A DNA stretch of 64,000 nt, from assembly GCA_012845835.1 (NCBI GenBank), contig JABAKD010000025.1, positions 24,041,923 through 24,105,922 on the forward strand, in the 5' to 3' direction. Under the pieces are notes generated by a model. It ran no database searches. It was not told the origin of the DNA and worked only from the letters and a program-made list of their open reading frames with translations. Positions 46,949 through 59,775 of the stretch are shown one piece after another. Source of the stretch: Undaria pinnatifida. Its lineage: Eukaryota > Sar > Phaeophyceae > Laminariales > Alariaceae. Position 1 is the stretch's first letter. Each line of letters begins with the position of its first letter. A program made the translations under genes and the position numbers.

Positions 46949-47195
46949 CATTCCGCCACTCCCGACGATCGCCAAGTGCCTTCTCGCGCAATCCAGTGTG
47001 AAAAATCATTCAGCCACTCCCGACGATCGCCAAGTGCCTTCTCGCGCAGTCCAGTGGGACAAAACATTCCGCCACTCCAGACGATCGCCAAGTGACTTCT
47101 CGCGCAGTCAAATGTGATAAAATATTCCGCCACTCCCGACGATCGTCAGGTGCTTCACGCGCAGCGAGCCACCAGTCAAGTGTGACAAAACACTT
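46945..47195 (+). repeat. Tandem repeat, about 60-bp unit, 4 copies
   Basis: 'ccgccactcccgacgatcgc' then 'caagtgccttctcgcgcagt' and 'ccagtgtgacaaaacatt' repeats near 46,955, 47,012, 47,072 and 47,130, the last with a 12-bp insertion. Confidence 0.9.
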
Positions 47196-47229
47196 CTCCA
47201 CTTAACACCAAAAAGCATTTGACTAAACA

Positions 47230-48440
47230 TGTATTTTTTTGTGTCTGATTTGAGAAATTTCTCCCGCTCTTCATGCACTAGAAAAGGCCGACTATCGCTG
47301 AACAAGATATCAACATTTGAGTTGGTATGTATATTCGGTGCTCGCTACGTGTGTACCTCGTACGCAAGCATGCATACACACTCGATATGTCTGAGGAAAC
47401 GTTTAAGAATGAGAGGTGTGTTTATGATTTACCAACACAAACACCGTCACCGGGCCGCACATGTTGCCAATCGGGTGGGGATATAGGTGTAGCAGCATCG
47501 AGTGTACGTGACGGTGCGGTGATGTGTGCTGATATTTTAACAAGCAGTCGTCCAAGGTGGCTTCGCGATATCATCGCAGCACACGGTGGTGGCGGGTGTA
47601 GATGTATCAGGGAATATCGTGGATTTATCCTGCAATTTGTGGCTGATGTCACCACGATGCTTCGTAACCAACGCGAAGCCTGATCCAAACAAATAATGTC
47701 AAGACTATATGTATGCGGCAAAGTAACGCAACAGGTATAGTTGGGTGTACGGTTACAGTAGGTATACACTTGACATCTACGAGAGGGGAGAATGCGTCTA
47801 AAATTTGTTGTAGTAATGACTTCCGCGATCAACTAGGACAACGAAGCGTAACGATGATATTTTTCTCCCGTGGAATGCTACTAGTACTGTTCTAGCGAGA
47901 CTACGTCAGCAAGATTGACGTTTTGGACCACGCATTCCAAAACTACTCGGAACAATAAGAAGTGCTGGATATACTGGTTGCAATGGAGAACTGGCTTAGT
48001 ACCAGTCACTAAACCTATCGGGAGAATAAACTTCCGGCGTCGAGGAAGGGTATGCTTCCCGTACATTTTTAAATGTATGGTGCTGGCAACTGTTGATTAA
48101 TGAATGGTGATGGTGATAGTTTTAGTCGATATCGTTGAAGCAAGTGCCGCGTACCATGTACGATGTTGGAACATGAAGCTACCGAACGGGTTCAAACGAT
48201 ATTATGTATTTTGTGCATATTTCAAAGCGGCATGTGTCTGACCGCGGATCATTCCGCAGAACGAAACGCACCTGATATAGGCAAGCACCACACTAGTACA
48301 TACGGCGTATAGGTTTACAGTGTATCGTTAAGTGCCCAGGCCGAGGTGAAAGGGGTGTATTTCACGCCCGCCGCAAAAAAGACAGCCCGTAGACGATCTG
48401 ATGTATAAAACAAAACATCATGCGTGCTTCGGCGTAACAA
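47230..48440. other. Unit 2 sequence, nothing firmly recognised
   Basis: Partner of 11,806-13,030. A + frame at 47,327-47,683 (118 codons, …RGFILQFVADVTTMLRNQREA) is open here; in unit 1 a TAG replaces the Tyr in CIREY. Without a start, splice sites or a known family it is left as an unassigned frame. Confidence 0.45.
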
Positions 48441-49110
48441 ATTATAAAAAAATGAAAATACACTCCAGTTGTGAGATCGAATATTTTGTCGAAACTCATC
48501 TTTGCGATCTGTGTGTGATTCTCCGACTGGGTTGTGTGTCCTCGTTAAGGATATAGGCCGGCGCCTCCTCATGCAACTACAGGTTAGCTATCAGGGTCAT
48601 CAGGGTGATGTTAGTCAGTCTGTACGCGGAAACTATAAATTATAAAAAATGAAAATACACTCCAGCTCTGAGATCGAATATTTTGTCGAAACTCATCTTT
48701 TTCGAGCTGTGTGTGATTCTCCGACTGCGCGTATTACGGGTTGTGTGTCCTCGTTAAGGATATAGGCCGGCGCCTCCTCATGCAACTACAGGTTAGCTAT
48801 CAGGGTCATCAGGGTAATGTTAGTCAGTCTGTGGGCGGAAACTATAAATTATAAAAAATGAAAATACACTCCAGCTGTGAGATCGAAGATTTCGTCGAAA
48901 CTCATCTTTGCAAGCTGTGTGTGATACTCCGATCGCGCGTATTACGAGTTGTGTGTCCTCATTAAGGATATAGGCCGACTCCCCTTACAACTACAGTGTA
49001 GCTATCAGGGTCAACAGGGTGATTTTAGTCAGTCTGTGCGTGGAAACTATAAAACCCGTTTCTGAGGGGGGCCAAATCTGACAGCTGTGTGTGGAGGGAA
49101 ATGTATCCTT
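48441..49110 (+). repeat. Three RPT-A copies in tandem
   Basis: Copies run 48,441-48,640, 48,641-48,850 and 48,851-49,110, joined at 'aaactataaattataaaaaa'. Unit 1 has a single copy at this place (13,031), so the triplet is a unit 2 expansion. The third copy continues into the RPT-B tail. Confidence 0.9.
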
Positions 49111-49139
49111 TTATCAAGTGAACCTTGTAAGTCAAATAA

Positions 49140-49400
49140 CCGGTGGGGGGGGGGGGGCGGAGTTTTGAAGGACGTGGGGGCCTGGTTTTGATCAAAAACG
49201 AGCGGGTTTGGAGCGGGGGGGGGGGGGGGGGAGGGGGGGGTGGAAGGGTGGGCAATTTGTGCATGTAAGCTATAAATCATCTCAAGGGGATAAATCTGAC
49301 GGTTTTGGGAGAAAAAGAAAAAAATTGCAACAGTTTTTTATGTGGGGGGGGGGGGGGGGGGGCGGGGGGGGGGCAGCTCAATACGTGCGTGGAAACTATT
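49140..49400 (+). repeat. G-run array joined to RPT-B modules
   Basis: Runs of 14 to 18 G on the + strand (49,144-49,157; 49,217-49,241; 49,342-49,370) alternate with short modules such as 'gtgcgtggaaactattatac' and 'ggggataaatctgacggttt'. Absent from unit 1. Run lengths are likely to be imprecise in any assembly. Confidence 0.8.
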
Positions 49401-49454
49401 ATACCTTTTTTTGAGGGGATTAACGTGAAATTTTCTCAGGTAATAGAAGCTGCA

Positions 49455-50145
49455 TGCCTACAACCGAAAAATATAGACGATATACCAATATTTAGGTGTA
49501 CATTCACCTACACACAACGCGCGTTACCCCTCATTGCGGTTGTGCTACCCACGTGCGTCTGACGGGAACCATTTCTCGCCATTAGGAACATTATGTACGT
49601 GGCCTGCGGGGTGAAGACAAATCTGGAAATATGTGTTTGAGCTTCGTAATGATTTTTTTTTCTGATGGAAATCCCGTGGTGCAATGAAACGCCAACTCTT
49701 CATACATGTGCTGTTGAGGCAAGACCGACGTTTTCATTTTTTGTTTGTTTTTAACCTTTCACACTTTTGTTTAATAGGCACATTTTTCCTTGAAAGCGGT
49801 TTTTCCCTCGGTGACCTTCTGGACAAGCCGTGGTCATAACGTCATTTTGTCCGCCCCCCGTGTGCGAGCCTTCGTTTTGTGGCGCCCATGGAGTTCTGCA
49901 TTCCCAGTTTATAGCATTTTATTCGCGTCCGTTTTCATCGAGTTTTGCTAACTGGTGCTCTCGCGCTCTCCGCTACTATTTCCTTTACGTTTAGAATGGT
50001 CGCTGCGACGACGAGAGAATAACTCGGAAAGATTAGAACCTGCACGAATGTCTTCAGTAGATATGTTGTTATAAATCTACTAATACGTAAAGGGCACTTT
50101 GATGACTACGCATACACTCCTGTGTATTAGTATGTACGAATTGAT
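49455..50145. other. Segment inverted relative to unit 1
   Basis: Reverse-complement partner of 13,258-13,912; flanks on both sides are collinear. No gene is seen. Confidence 0.85.
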
Positions 50146-50550
50146 GCTTGGTTATCCTACGTTGACGTCGCTGCGCATTGGCGAGGGATATTCCAAATGG
50201 CTGGATCGTCACCCTCATTTTGTAACACAGGCACGCACTAGAAGGCAGCGGGACACACTACATGAAGTAAGTGGAAGCGCCGTAGAACTCGATGCCTTTT
50301 TCTGCACGGCCGTACTGTGAATTTTGCGAGACTGATAATATAGTCTATACAGGCACTGTCTCAGTATGTATACAGGAAAAAACTCCAGTCATGGTCGAAC
50401 TGAAATACTAACCAACTTTGAGAAGTGAACCGGGGAAGATTTCCAACGGGACATGCTCTTCAAGTCACAGCCGATGTCGAGACCGTTCCCAGGAAACCGT
50501 CACCGCTTCATCCACCGCATATGGAAATGTCTACAGTACGACCCAAGAAT

Positions 50551-50858
50551 ATCCCAAGGCTTGCTACGGTATATGGGGGGTACCCCCTTCCTTTTCCACC
50601 GCTGTATTTAAGCCCCGCGCAAGAGCGACCCTGTGCCTAACTGACGAGGGTTATGTAGACGATTCGCTTTGTGCAGCTGGGCATAAAATAAATACATTGT
50701 TGATTCTGTACGCCAAGCTAGCAAAACAAATATCAGCACGCAAGCTTAAGACGCAAATAAAAGAGAGGGGGAATACTTGCGAGAGCTTACGCGCGTGAGA
50801 GTTCCTGCCAGCCACTGCAAAGAAGAGCGCTCAAACGCAACCCCGCTTCCGTAGCCTT
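50551..50858 (+). mobile_element. Old relative of MITE-1, unit 2 copy
   Basis: Its left end, ATCCCAAGGCTTGCTACGGT then 'atatggggggtaccccctt', is closer to the young MITE-1 than the unit 1 copy is. The right end is CCGCTTCCGTAGCCTTAATA. Confidence 0.62.
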
Positions 50859-51838
50859 AATAAATGTGTGTGCTACAATTTCCAACAAAACTGTGCTCTA
50901 CCATGCTGCTGCACCCCGTGCACCATACGTAGGCAGCATTAAGAGATAAGTACACTAGTGAGAAACTTTAGTCTTCTGCACGGCCTTTTGATATTTGATC
51001 GCATAATTTGCGCAAACATTGATACCTGACTGGTCGAGTAATGCCACAACAAGTCATTTGTCGTCACTGCGACGACCTTCAATGAGAAACGCTGATGTTG
51101 AAGTGAATTTCATTATGCTCATGATAAACGTAAAAAAAAAACGACAACAACTTCTTTATTCGCCGGTATATCGTGTCGTTAAGTATGTTGTGACACCAAG
51201 ACTCGTCGTTAACGTCAACGTAGTACCAGGTATAGATACTTAAAGAAGCTCTGATATTCCGTTTTTGAGTGGTGTGTCCGAAGTTATATGTTGCAACAAA
51301 CCTAAGGGCACTGCTGTTCGGAGATCTCGCCGCGCATTATTATCGATGGGGCATTGTCTACATCGACGCCTGTGTTAAAACCTGTCCCTAAAACAGATGG
51401 GGAGAATAATATTACAGGAGTCGGATGAAAAATTGGATGTCCTCAATATACAACGAGAATCATGTAGGAAGTTATGACCGGTCATTATTAAAGTATTTCA
51501 GGCGAAACGTGCCAGCTTTAACGTAGGACGTGCCTATATCGCTCCAAACCATCCTTACAAAGGTGTACGCATGGATGTGACCGTAGTCTGTTCAGGTCCG
51601 ATACAAGGTGTTATTCGACAACAGGGGTATGGAGACCAATGTGTTGCGTGCATTGGTGAAAACTTATCTGATATATGGTATTCGGCAGACACTAAGGTGC
51701 GCAGGGAGAAGGTGCAGACATATTTCATTGCACTAACAGAAATCGGTCACGCCGACACGGACAGACATTTTTCATTGCACTAACAGAAATCGGTCACGCC
51801 GACACAGACAAGGTCCTATATATATGTGACGTCTCGTC
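50716..51838. other. Near-identical island, unit 2
   Basis: Partner of 14,475-15,600 with about 1.6% difference, including the 47-bp tandem doublet (51,733-51,812). No frame longer than about 75 codons is present. Confidence 0.8.
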
Positions 51839-54800
51839 CATGGCTTTGCCATTGTGCCAACAACATCCGCACATCGGCTAAGGTCGTCTCCTCTATTTCC
51901 AGCTTGATTGATAGATGCTGTAGAACAAAGGATGCTCAGCATACTCCTAGGGTATACAGCTGGGGTCTCCTATTCATCATCGCCGTCACGGTACATTCTC
52001 AATCCCCTTCCAAATACGAGTAGCCACCCTCTCTACGTTTAGACTAGAGTGACAACATTAAACATACGAAAAAATATCCCACCGTTGATGCGCGTTAGCA
52101 AAACGTTGAGCCCGCCTTGGACCAGCGATATCTACCTAACCTACTCGGTGCAAACCTTTATTGAACGACGATAGGAGCCTCACTATAACATCATGTCGGG
52201 GCAACCAATGCACGGGGGGCGGTGTCCTCGCGTGGGACAGAGAGGATATAACGCGGCGCCGCCATGACCCATGCACAATGTGGGGGACCACATTTATTGA
52301 TACCGTATTATCCAAAATGTATAGACTATAAGGACCAACAATTGAGAACAAAAAAAATAATGCCTGAGCGAGAGGGGTCTCAAGCATAACACATAAAATA
52401 CTGGGACCGCCAATCGCATCATTTGCTCTATTCAACGATCCCCTTAGATTCTCTGCAGTCACGCGTACCCTAATCTTTGAACCTTAGCTGGATAGACCAT
52501 GGATCTTACGTCAGTAAACCTTTGGTCGTTTACCTTATTTCTATGATGATCTCGCGCTATCATCCGAAGCTGGATGCACGCAAATTACTCGACACGAAAA
52601 CTGCGGCGCGCCGTAGACTGTAATTTTGTAATGTAATTGTTGACTTCCAATTTACAAGAGACCTTTGACGGAGTCCATTCGCTCAGAGGGTACATCCAAT
52701 CCCAAGTGGTCCTCATTCAAGGTGAAAATGGACCTATCACAAAACATCAAAAACAGCATCAACCATCAAACATTCGTTTGCGTCATGAAGTATTCTCTGA
52801 GACCTATGGAGGGAAACATTTCGACGTTTACACGCCGCCGCGTATTCGACGATAATCGCCCGCAATCAACGTCTAACGATCGGTTCGATTGCTGGTGGTT
52901 CACCCGGCACTGAAGGCACAAACTCCAAGCTCGACTACAAAACGCACAACGTATAATGGGAATAACCCGGGGGAAAGACATGACCGTGTCCCGTGACAGG
53001 TGGAGTGCAGATGTCTTCAAGGGCGTTACTGGACCATGAACCTCACCTGCAAACGAAGGCGAGGAGTGTGCAAGTAATATGAGGGTGACCGGGGGCGTTT
53101 GTGAGTCAGGTGGAAGAAAAAGACGTATATTGCTCACGGTGAAAGTTGGAATGGCGACATCGGTGTGGGTGCTGCCGTACCAATCCCTGGTCAAGATTGT
53201 CTGCACTGAGATTAATGACAAGTTTTCTCTGAATTCAGGTGATTATATCTGTCCATTGATATGTAACTTTACCAAGAATTTTGTGCTCGAATCTTGAAAT
53301 TTCAACCGCATTTGTATCCTATAAATCATCATTTTCGAATTTTCTTTGGCGCTGGTACTAACCAACAAGGCCGTTCACGGATACAAAGTAGGAATGTGAC
53401 GTACATCGGGTTTAATATTGTGTTACGATAAGAGGGTGACGCTCGAGGGATACACCATCGACACCAGAGTCCGTTACGCACCCTATCGATCATTTTCTCT
53501 ATTGAACTTTTGGTGGTCAGTCGATGCAATGGTGGTTTAGCCAAAAATTACACCCTCTTTCGTCTGTTACCGCTGGACAAAGCTGATCCAATCATTGCTA
53601 TTGCTAACGAACACTGTCAGCGTTTTGAAAATGTATACTAGGCACTGGAGAGCGCGCTACTTTCGACACCTGAAACCATCCACGTCTACGCGAGGTCAGT
53701 TTAGGGGGATAGACCGGCACTCCCAACATCTAGTTGGACCGTGTCCATCAAACAGAAGGGATTATACATTGCCTCACGGGCTTCATGTGCCTGGTTCTTC
53801 ACACCCACACTATACAAGCACAGCATGGAAGAAATATATTTTATGTAATTGGGTTATCGACTACATACGCGAAGGGCCAGTTCCTCATTGCATTCCCGTT
53901 AAGACAGTTTTCCTGAGTGGATGGAACGGTAGGAAGCTGTTCGATGTGCGGGCAGTATATAAGAGGTTGCTTCGAAGCTGGTGATGACGACATGCTTCCA
54001 ATTTTTCAAATTTCAACTCTGAACGAGGAAAGGATAACTGATCAGTATATTATGTGACCTTCTCTACGTTATATGAAGAACGAACATCCACTTAGCTGAT
54101 GTCTGTATCGTGTAGCCGATATGGTGAAACATTTGAGTTTTTCGAGATACGCTAGTTTTATGATGGAAGCCCAAATCCCTTATACCCCTACGAACCTACA
54201 GCCGTTAGACGAGTAGAGCCATCCGTTTGAAGTGTACACAACGTGCACCATCACCCACAAGCACTGTGCCTGTGTTCCGCGTTGTATATCCCTTGTTAAA
54301 TCGTCCAACCTCTTGTCACAACTATTTTCACACACGCATAGTCTACATATATTTACAAATTAGACCTAAGGCGCTCTCCTAGGTGTTCATTACATGCAAG
54401 CGTACACACTTACACACGACTGGGCTGTGGGCATTGCCACATAACCTAGGTCGACAGATACACGCCAACAGACATCATGCGACGGTTCCATAAACGTCGT
54501 GTTCACGGCTTGGCTATAGCACACACCGAACAGGCAACAGCCGAGAAGTGTCACTTTGGGTTTCGCCTAAAACGTAACAAAGACGCAGTGTGTTAGAGGT
54601 TAAACGTGATTTGAGCACTGTACGGTACATGGTTATCGTGAAGGTGGTAAGACGCAGAAAAACGAAAGTTTGTTGCACGGACCCCATATATATAATGGGC
54701 AACTATGTCATCACCATAGAACTGTAGGAACGATGTTTTAAGATGGAGCGTTTACCAACATCACCAATGACCGACCTCACGTGGTATTGTGTAACCGGTA

Positions 54801-54842
54801 TGTACCATCTACAAGCCCGGTCGTCGACAAAACCGTCATGCA
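51839..54842. other. Unit 2 sequence downstream of the gene, nothing recognised
   Basis: Partner of 15,601-18,613, with ordinary divergence. No conserved third exon of the neighbouring gene could be identified. Confidence 0.5.
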
Positions 54843-56590
54843 CTAAGGCAATGTTCTGCACCGACGTACCTCCGTGATGCTGAGCCATTCGTCGTCGTCG
54901 CCATCGAGGCAAAGCTTGATGTCTTCCGTTTCATCGGTGTTGAGGTAGAAGTTCTCATATCCAAGAGTGTTGCCGCTAGACGTGATTTCGCTGTGGTGAT
55001 CGCCGTTGTCGTACACGTCCAGCATCCTGGTCCTCTCATCCCCCAGATGGAAAGCGATGCGCATCCTAACGATGTCCTGGGGCTCCTCGAAGGAGTAGGT
55101 GATGCAGCAATCGTCTCCCTCGCATGACCAGCGAGAGTTGGCCGCGCGACTGCCGTCCCGAGTGTTTTCCGGCACGCAGCCGTCAGGGTCACAGCCTCCA
55201 TCGCCGGCATCGCGGTCATCGTAATCGGTGGCGTCTACGTCGACCCACGTCCTCACGCTTGCGTCAACGAGACCTAAGGTGTGGCATTGTTGAGCAACGG
55301 ATAAACATGCGGAAGACGGTGAGAGGGTTGGAATGGGCTATTTGTTTGCATTGGGTTTACCGTAGCTCGTCCGGGTTGAAAAGCGTTAGACCGTATGAAG
55401 AAAACTATGATGTATAGTGCAGACCATATTGCTCTTTAGGGTACGTTTGGGTTTTTTTGCGAAGTATAATAGTTTTGATGTTCGTTCTGCTGCTGTGGTG
55501 GACGTATGCGCCAATCGTCAATGTATTCTAGCGAGCCACATGGCATTTAAGTTCATACAGTAACCTTCAAAGCACAAGAGGTAGAATGTCAGCGCGTTTA
55601 GGGGAGTATTTTCAGGCCTGGACACCACCTTTTCTTCCGCGATACCCGATGGGTACTTATTTAATGAAGGAGTTCCACACCGGCACACAATGACCTTATA
55701 GGCCTATGGTCTACTCCCAAGTCGGATAGTAGACGCTACGTGAACCAGTCGAACAATAGCGCGTGCAATCATGCAGGTATTGTGTCTCGAATCGAGTTTG
55801 GGCGCAGGAGTTCGCACCCGGCATATGTTTACTTTAATCGAACCCGTCATGCACCAGGGTTGGAGCACGGACTGATGTCGGTTGCTACATCACGAATGCA
55901 ATGAATTATATGTGACTACAGTACAATGCAGACGTAACGTGGAAAGGAAGTGAACCGGGAAATCTTGCGATTATCCTCCGATTCGTGACAACTCAAATGG
56001 TACCATGTTTCGAAGATTCAGCTGTAACGTGGTACCATGGATCCCATGAGCCCTACCAAACGCGAGTGCAGACAGATCTGCGGAAAATCTGAGCTCTGCA
56101 CTGAAATTGCGTATGTTACCTAACGGAGGACCACCATGTTGCGAGCAAAAACAATGCCAGATACACTTGTATTTGCGACATGTACTTGCAATCTTCTGCC
56201 ATGAAGCCAAGAAGGTCCACTCCACGTTGATCTGTACTCTGTAAAAGGACGGACATCAATATGTGTATACGGACAACGAAAATACACGAATGCACGATAT
56301 CCTCGACGCCTGGGATATGGTGAAACTGCATGACACAATGCATAATGCCGGGAACATTCAACTTACCGAGATAGAGAACAGCTGTTTGAATATCCTGTTC
56401 AAACGATACCATAAACCTCGAAGTTGGTATTTCTTGAAACAGCAACTTTCTAATCGGGATACACATTCCTCAAACATTATCGAAGCTTGTACGCGCGGCT
56501 TGTATGCGGTGGTATGCACAGGATTTTCTCACCAGAGGCAGTGCCGACAGCGGCTGCGAAGATGGTGGCGAGGATAGCGAACGAGCGCAT
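54843..56590 (-). CDS. Secreted discoidin-like carbohydrate-binding protein, two exons, unit 2 copy
   Basis: Exons are 56,590-56,533 and 55,273-54,843 on the - strand, 162 aa. The signal-peptide exon differs from unit 1 at four bases, all silent, and ends TCTG/GTGAG. The acceptor is CCTTAG. Exon 2 differs at 13 bases; only three change the protein (Thr to Met in the RTRTLDVY stretch, Glu to Asp in DGEDDEW, Thr to Pro at the last residue). The same possible extra donor (GAG/GTACGT, near 54,872-54,864) precedes the stop. The intron is 1,259 bp and has no MITE. The role is the same as for the unit 1 gene: a small extracellular, cysteine-bearing binding module without enzyme domain. Both copies look functional. 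Confidence 0.8.
55274..56532 (-). other. Intron of the secreted-protein gene, unit 2
   Basis: GTGAG...TTAG intron of 1,259 bp. It contains the empty target site of MITE-1 near 55,741. Confidence 0.8.
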
Positions 56591-56770
56591 TGTGATGGAG
56601 TCTTGGAGAAAAAGAGTTAAAAGTTTGCCGGGTAGGTCAGGGGATGGCTCGGAAGGGAGGAGTAAGGAGTGAACGAGGCGGGGTGCCCCAAGTAGGGTTG
56701 CAGATATATCATGGAGGTTTCAATACTTTTTCGTAGCCTGTGCAGCCAGCGGAATATATTTGTTTGCAGG
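56591..56770 (-). promoter_or_regulatory. Promoter and 5' leader of the secreted-protein gene, unit 2
   Basis: Shares the identical 39-bp block (56,674-56,712) with its GATATATCT site, and the C/T-rich leader ending TCACAATG. Confidence 0.55.
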
Positions 56771-58267
56771 CTGACTACCAAAATCCATAAAAACTGTAGT
56801 GTCAGGCTTCGTAATATTCTTCGGGGTGATCGATTGTTGAATTTGTCCAAAGAAACGTTGTGTGGCGATGGAGAACATTTCAATGTTATAGCAGCGCCAC
56901 ACGGACTACTTGCCGACGACATTTGAGTACCGACTGCTCTATGGCGGTTTAGAGGGCGACGAAACACAATGATTCCATCCGAGTTACAAAATTTAATAGT
57001 GCCAGTGCCGAGAATGATTATCCACCATCATCGCTGTTAGGACTTGTCGAAATTGACGATATTTTTATGTATGTGTCGTCAAAGAACAACAAAAGTGCGA
57101 CCGGAGTACCCCGCAGCTTTCACGTATTATGAGTGTCCAGCCATGAATTGAATCGATCGAACTCAACAGCTGACATACTCAAAACATTCGATAGGAACAG
57201 CGTTCTCAGGCAGCCTCCAAACTGTTTCCTTTAATTCCTATTTTTATCGTAAACCTTGTGCTTATCGAATCTTTCTTCAACTTGTTTTTCCGTCGTTAAC
57301 ATTGTTCCGCCGCCTGCTGCTAATTTACTCTACCAATAGCGTCGTCATCGCGACGAAGGGGTCACGAGGAAATCGTCAATCTATGTAGCGCTCATCGCTT
57401 GACGACACGCCCACAACAACAAGCTTGAAAATTCAAGATGTAATTTATGTGTCCTACCTGTTGTGGTTTCGTAGTCTACCGCTTTATTTGTGGTCGATAA
57501 GCAATGGTTCAACAGAGTATGGGCCACATTATTAGTGTAGTATTTGGGTGTACCTACTGGTTTACCTACACTTTCCACCCAACTACATACAGCCGGTCGC
57601 CAGGTGGTCTTTTTGTGGTTTTTGTCGAGTACTACTAGCGTTGGTTCTTGAGGTCGATTCCCACGTTGGTGAGATTGTCACATGATATGCAAAAATAAAT
57701 AACAGGATAAATTATTGATGAGAGCGCCTAGCAGCGTGGGTAGGTACAGTCGATGCGAGTCGACGAGAGAAGAATGTGGTGAATTCTTCTCGCGATGAAA
57801 ATGAAGACACGTACGAACCGCGGATGGGATGTTGGGGAAAGGCCTGAAATATGACCCCGGAAATGAGTTTCTACTGAGAGGGAGCACGAGAGTAGTATGA
57901 GGCTAATGAACGGGACGAAAATAAAAAGAATATATGCAAGGGCTCCGCATCGGTGCCGGCATTCGCCGGCACCATTGCTTCGGGTAGGGCAGGGCAGCAC
58001 TTCCAATTGTTCGATTCAATACTTGGTAGATTAAAATACGTCACCACACGCAATCATAGTCTGCATATACAGTGTGTTGGTCAATGCCAAGAGTTAGATA
58101 GAGACAAATAAATTTAACAATGTACTACTATTAATAGGTACCGTTTTTTTAGCGAATCCGATTCCGAGCTTCATTCATCAAATTTCGATCGGATAAATTC
58201 GACCACACGCTGACTGACCATGTGGTCTGGCGACGAAACGTGTCGAGTGTTTTTATCGTGATATTTT
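56771..58267. other. Unit 2 upstream region with empty insertion sites
   Basis: Partner of 20,816-25,065 but about 2.7 kb shorter, because it lacks the solo LTR, hAT-like and 1.1-kb elements. Their empty sites lie near 57,382, 57,570 and 57,677. The decayed tRNA-like stretch is at 57,592-57,670. No gene is seen. Confidence 0.65.
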
Positions 58268-58530
58268 ATTAGAAAAAATACACTCCAGATGTGAGATCGA
58301 ATATTTCGTCGAAACTCATCTTTGCAAGCTGTGTGTGATACTCCGATCGCGCGCATTACGGGTTGTGTGTCCTCATTAGGGATATAGGTCGGCGACTCCC
58401 CTTGCAACCACAGTGTAGCTATCAAGATCAACGAGGTGACGTTAGGCAGTCTGTGCGCGGAAACCATAAAACCCGTTTCTGACGGGGACAAAACCTGACA
58501 GCTGTGTGTGGAAGGAAATTCATTTGTTTA
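58268..58530 (+). repeat. RPT-A dispersed repeat with RPT-B tail, extra copy in unit 2
   Basis: Starts 'aaaaaatacactccagatgt' and continues through the full RPT-A order to 'ctgacagctgtgtgtggaag'. Unit 1 has one RPT-A in this interval (25,066) where unit 2 has two (this and 59,776). Confidence 0.85.
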
Positions 58531-58554
58531 TCAAGTGAATGCTGTCAGTCGAAT

Positions 58555-59760
58555 AACCGGCGAGGGGATGGGGGAGTTTGAAGGACGGGGTCCTGGTTTT
58601 GATCAAAAAGAAGCGGGATTGGAGACGGGGGGGGGGGAGGGGGCGGGGGACGGGGGGGGGGACGGGCGGGGCAGCTCCGTGTATGCGTGGAAACTATCAT
58701 GGAGGGGGGGAGGTGGGGGTTGGGCCGGGGGTGGAGCGGGTGGGGCAGCTCAACCTCTGCGTGGGAACTACACATTCTTTTAAGGGGATAAATGTGACAG
58801 TTTTGGAAATAATGCACTAGTTTATCGGGTATATCCAGTTGGTCGTAAATTCCGTGAGTAGAGGGCGGAGATTTCGTGGAGGTGGGGATGGGATGGTGTG
58901 GGGGGAGTGGGGAAGTGGGGGGTGGGGGAGGGGTGCGGGGGTTAATGGGAAGGGCTTTAGGTGGCATAGATGTAGGAGCTTGCTATACGTGTGGTGCTAG
59001 GTCTAGGCGGTGGTGCGGGTGGTGGGGAAAGAGGGGGCGTTCGGGGAGGGGGGGGGGGGGGGGAGGGGGGGCGAGTGGGGGGAAAAGCAGCGGCATGGAT
59101 GGCTCTTGAAGATAAAGAGGTGATATCTAGTGCGTGAAGTGTTTATTACTCTGGCGGATTTCGACAATAGGTGGGGCGTTTAATCAAGGGAGAGCGAAAT
59201 AAAAAAAAGGGAGGGAGGGGGGGGGGGGAGGGGGGGGAAGGTTTTTTAGGAGGTTTAGGTCACTTATAATATTGCAACAAAACTCCGGCTGTGAGATCAA
59301 AGATATGTAGGGGCTTGTTATACACGTGGTGCTATGTGTAGGCGATCGTGGAGATGGTTCGGAAGGAAAGGGCGTTGGAGGAGGGGGTGGGAGAGAGGAA
59401 AAGGATGAAAACTACGTCATGGATGGTTAGAATATTTTGACGTGATATCAACTGCGTAGAGGTGTTTATTGCTCTGACCGATTTCGATTTTGAGTGGGGC
59501 GTTTAAAAAAACTGGGCGGAAAAATAGGGGGGGGGGGCGGAGGGATCGGCGGAGGCGAGGGAGGGGGGAAGGAGGTGAACAAGAGGTATCGGGGGACGGG
59601 GGCGGGGGAGGGAGGGGGCGGTGGGACATTTCAATATGTGCGCGGAAACTACATATTCTTAAGAGGGAAAAATCTGACGGTTGTAGCAAGAAGACATCCT
59701 TTTATATCATCTGCCTGGTAATGTTTACAATTCTACAAGGTTTGATGTTAGGTGCAGTAT
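58555..59760 (+). repeat. G-run arrays with interspersed RPT-B modules
   Basis: Blocks at 58,560-58,745, 58,860-59,100, 59,205-59,250 and 59,520-59,625 are 70-90% G on the + strand. Modules of the form 'gcgcggaaactacatattct' followed by 'aagagggaaaaatctgacgg' recur near 58,676, 58,758 and 59,640. A second spaced pair, 'gcttgctatacgtgtggtgc' near 58,979 and 'gcttgttatacacgtggtgc' near 59,313, shows larger-scale repetition. Absent from unit 1. Confidence 0.8.
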
Positions 59761-59775
59761 GCAACCCAGTATATA

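Larger units (their letters stand above)
44206..47229. other. 3-kb satellite-rich block present only in unit 2
   Basis: Unit 1 joins the two flanks directly near 11,805. The block carries three unrelated tandem arrays in a row. Possible direct repeats at the edges (CATTGTTT left, CATGTATT right) are imperfect and no inverted ends are visible, so insertion in unit 2 and deletion in unit 1 are both possible. Confidence 0.8.
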
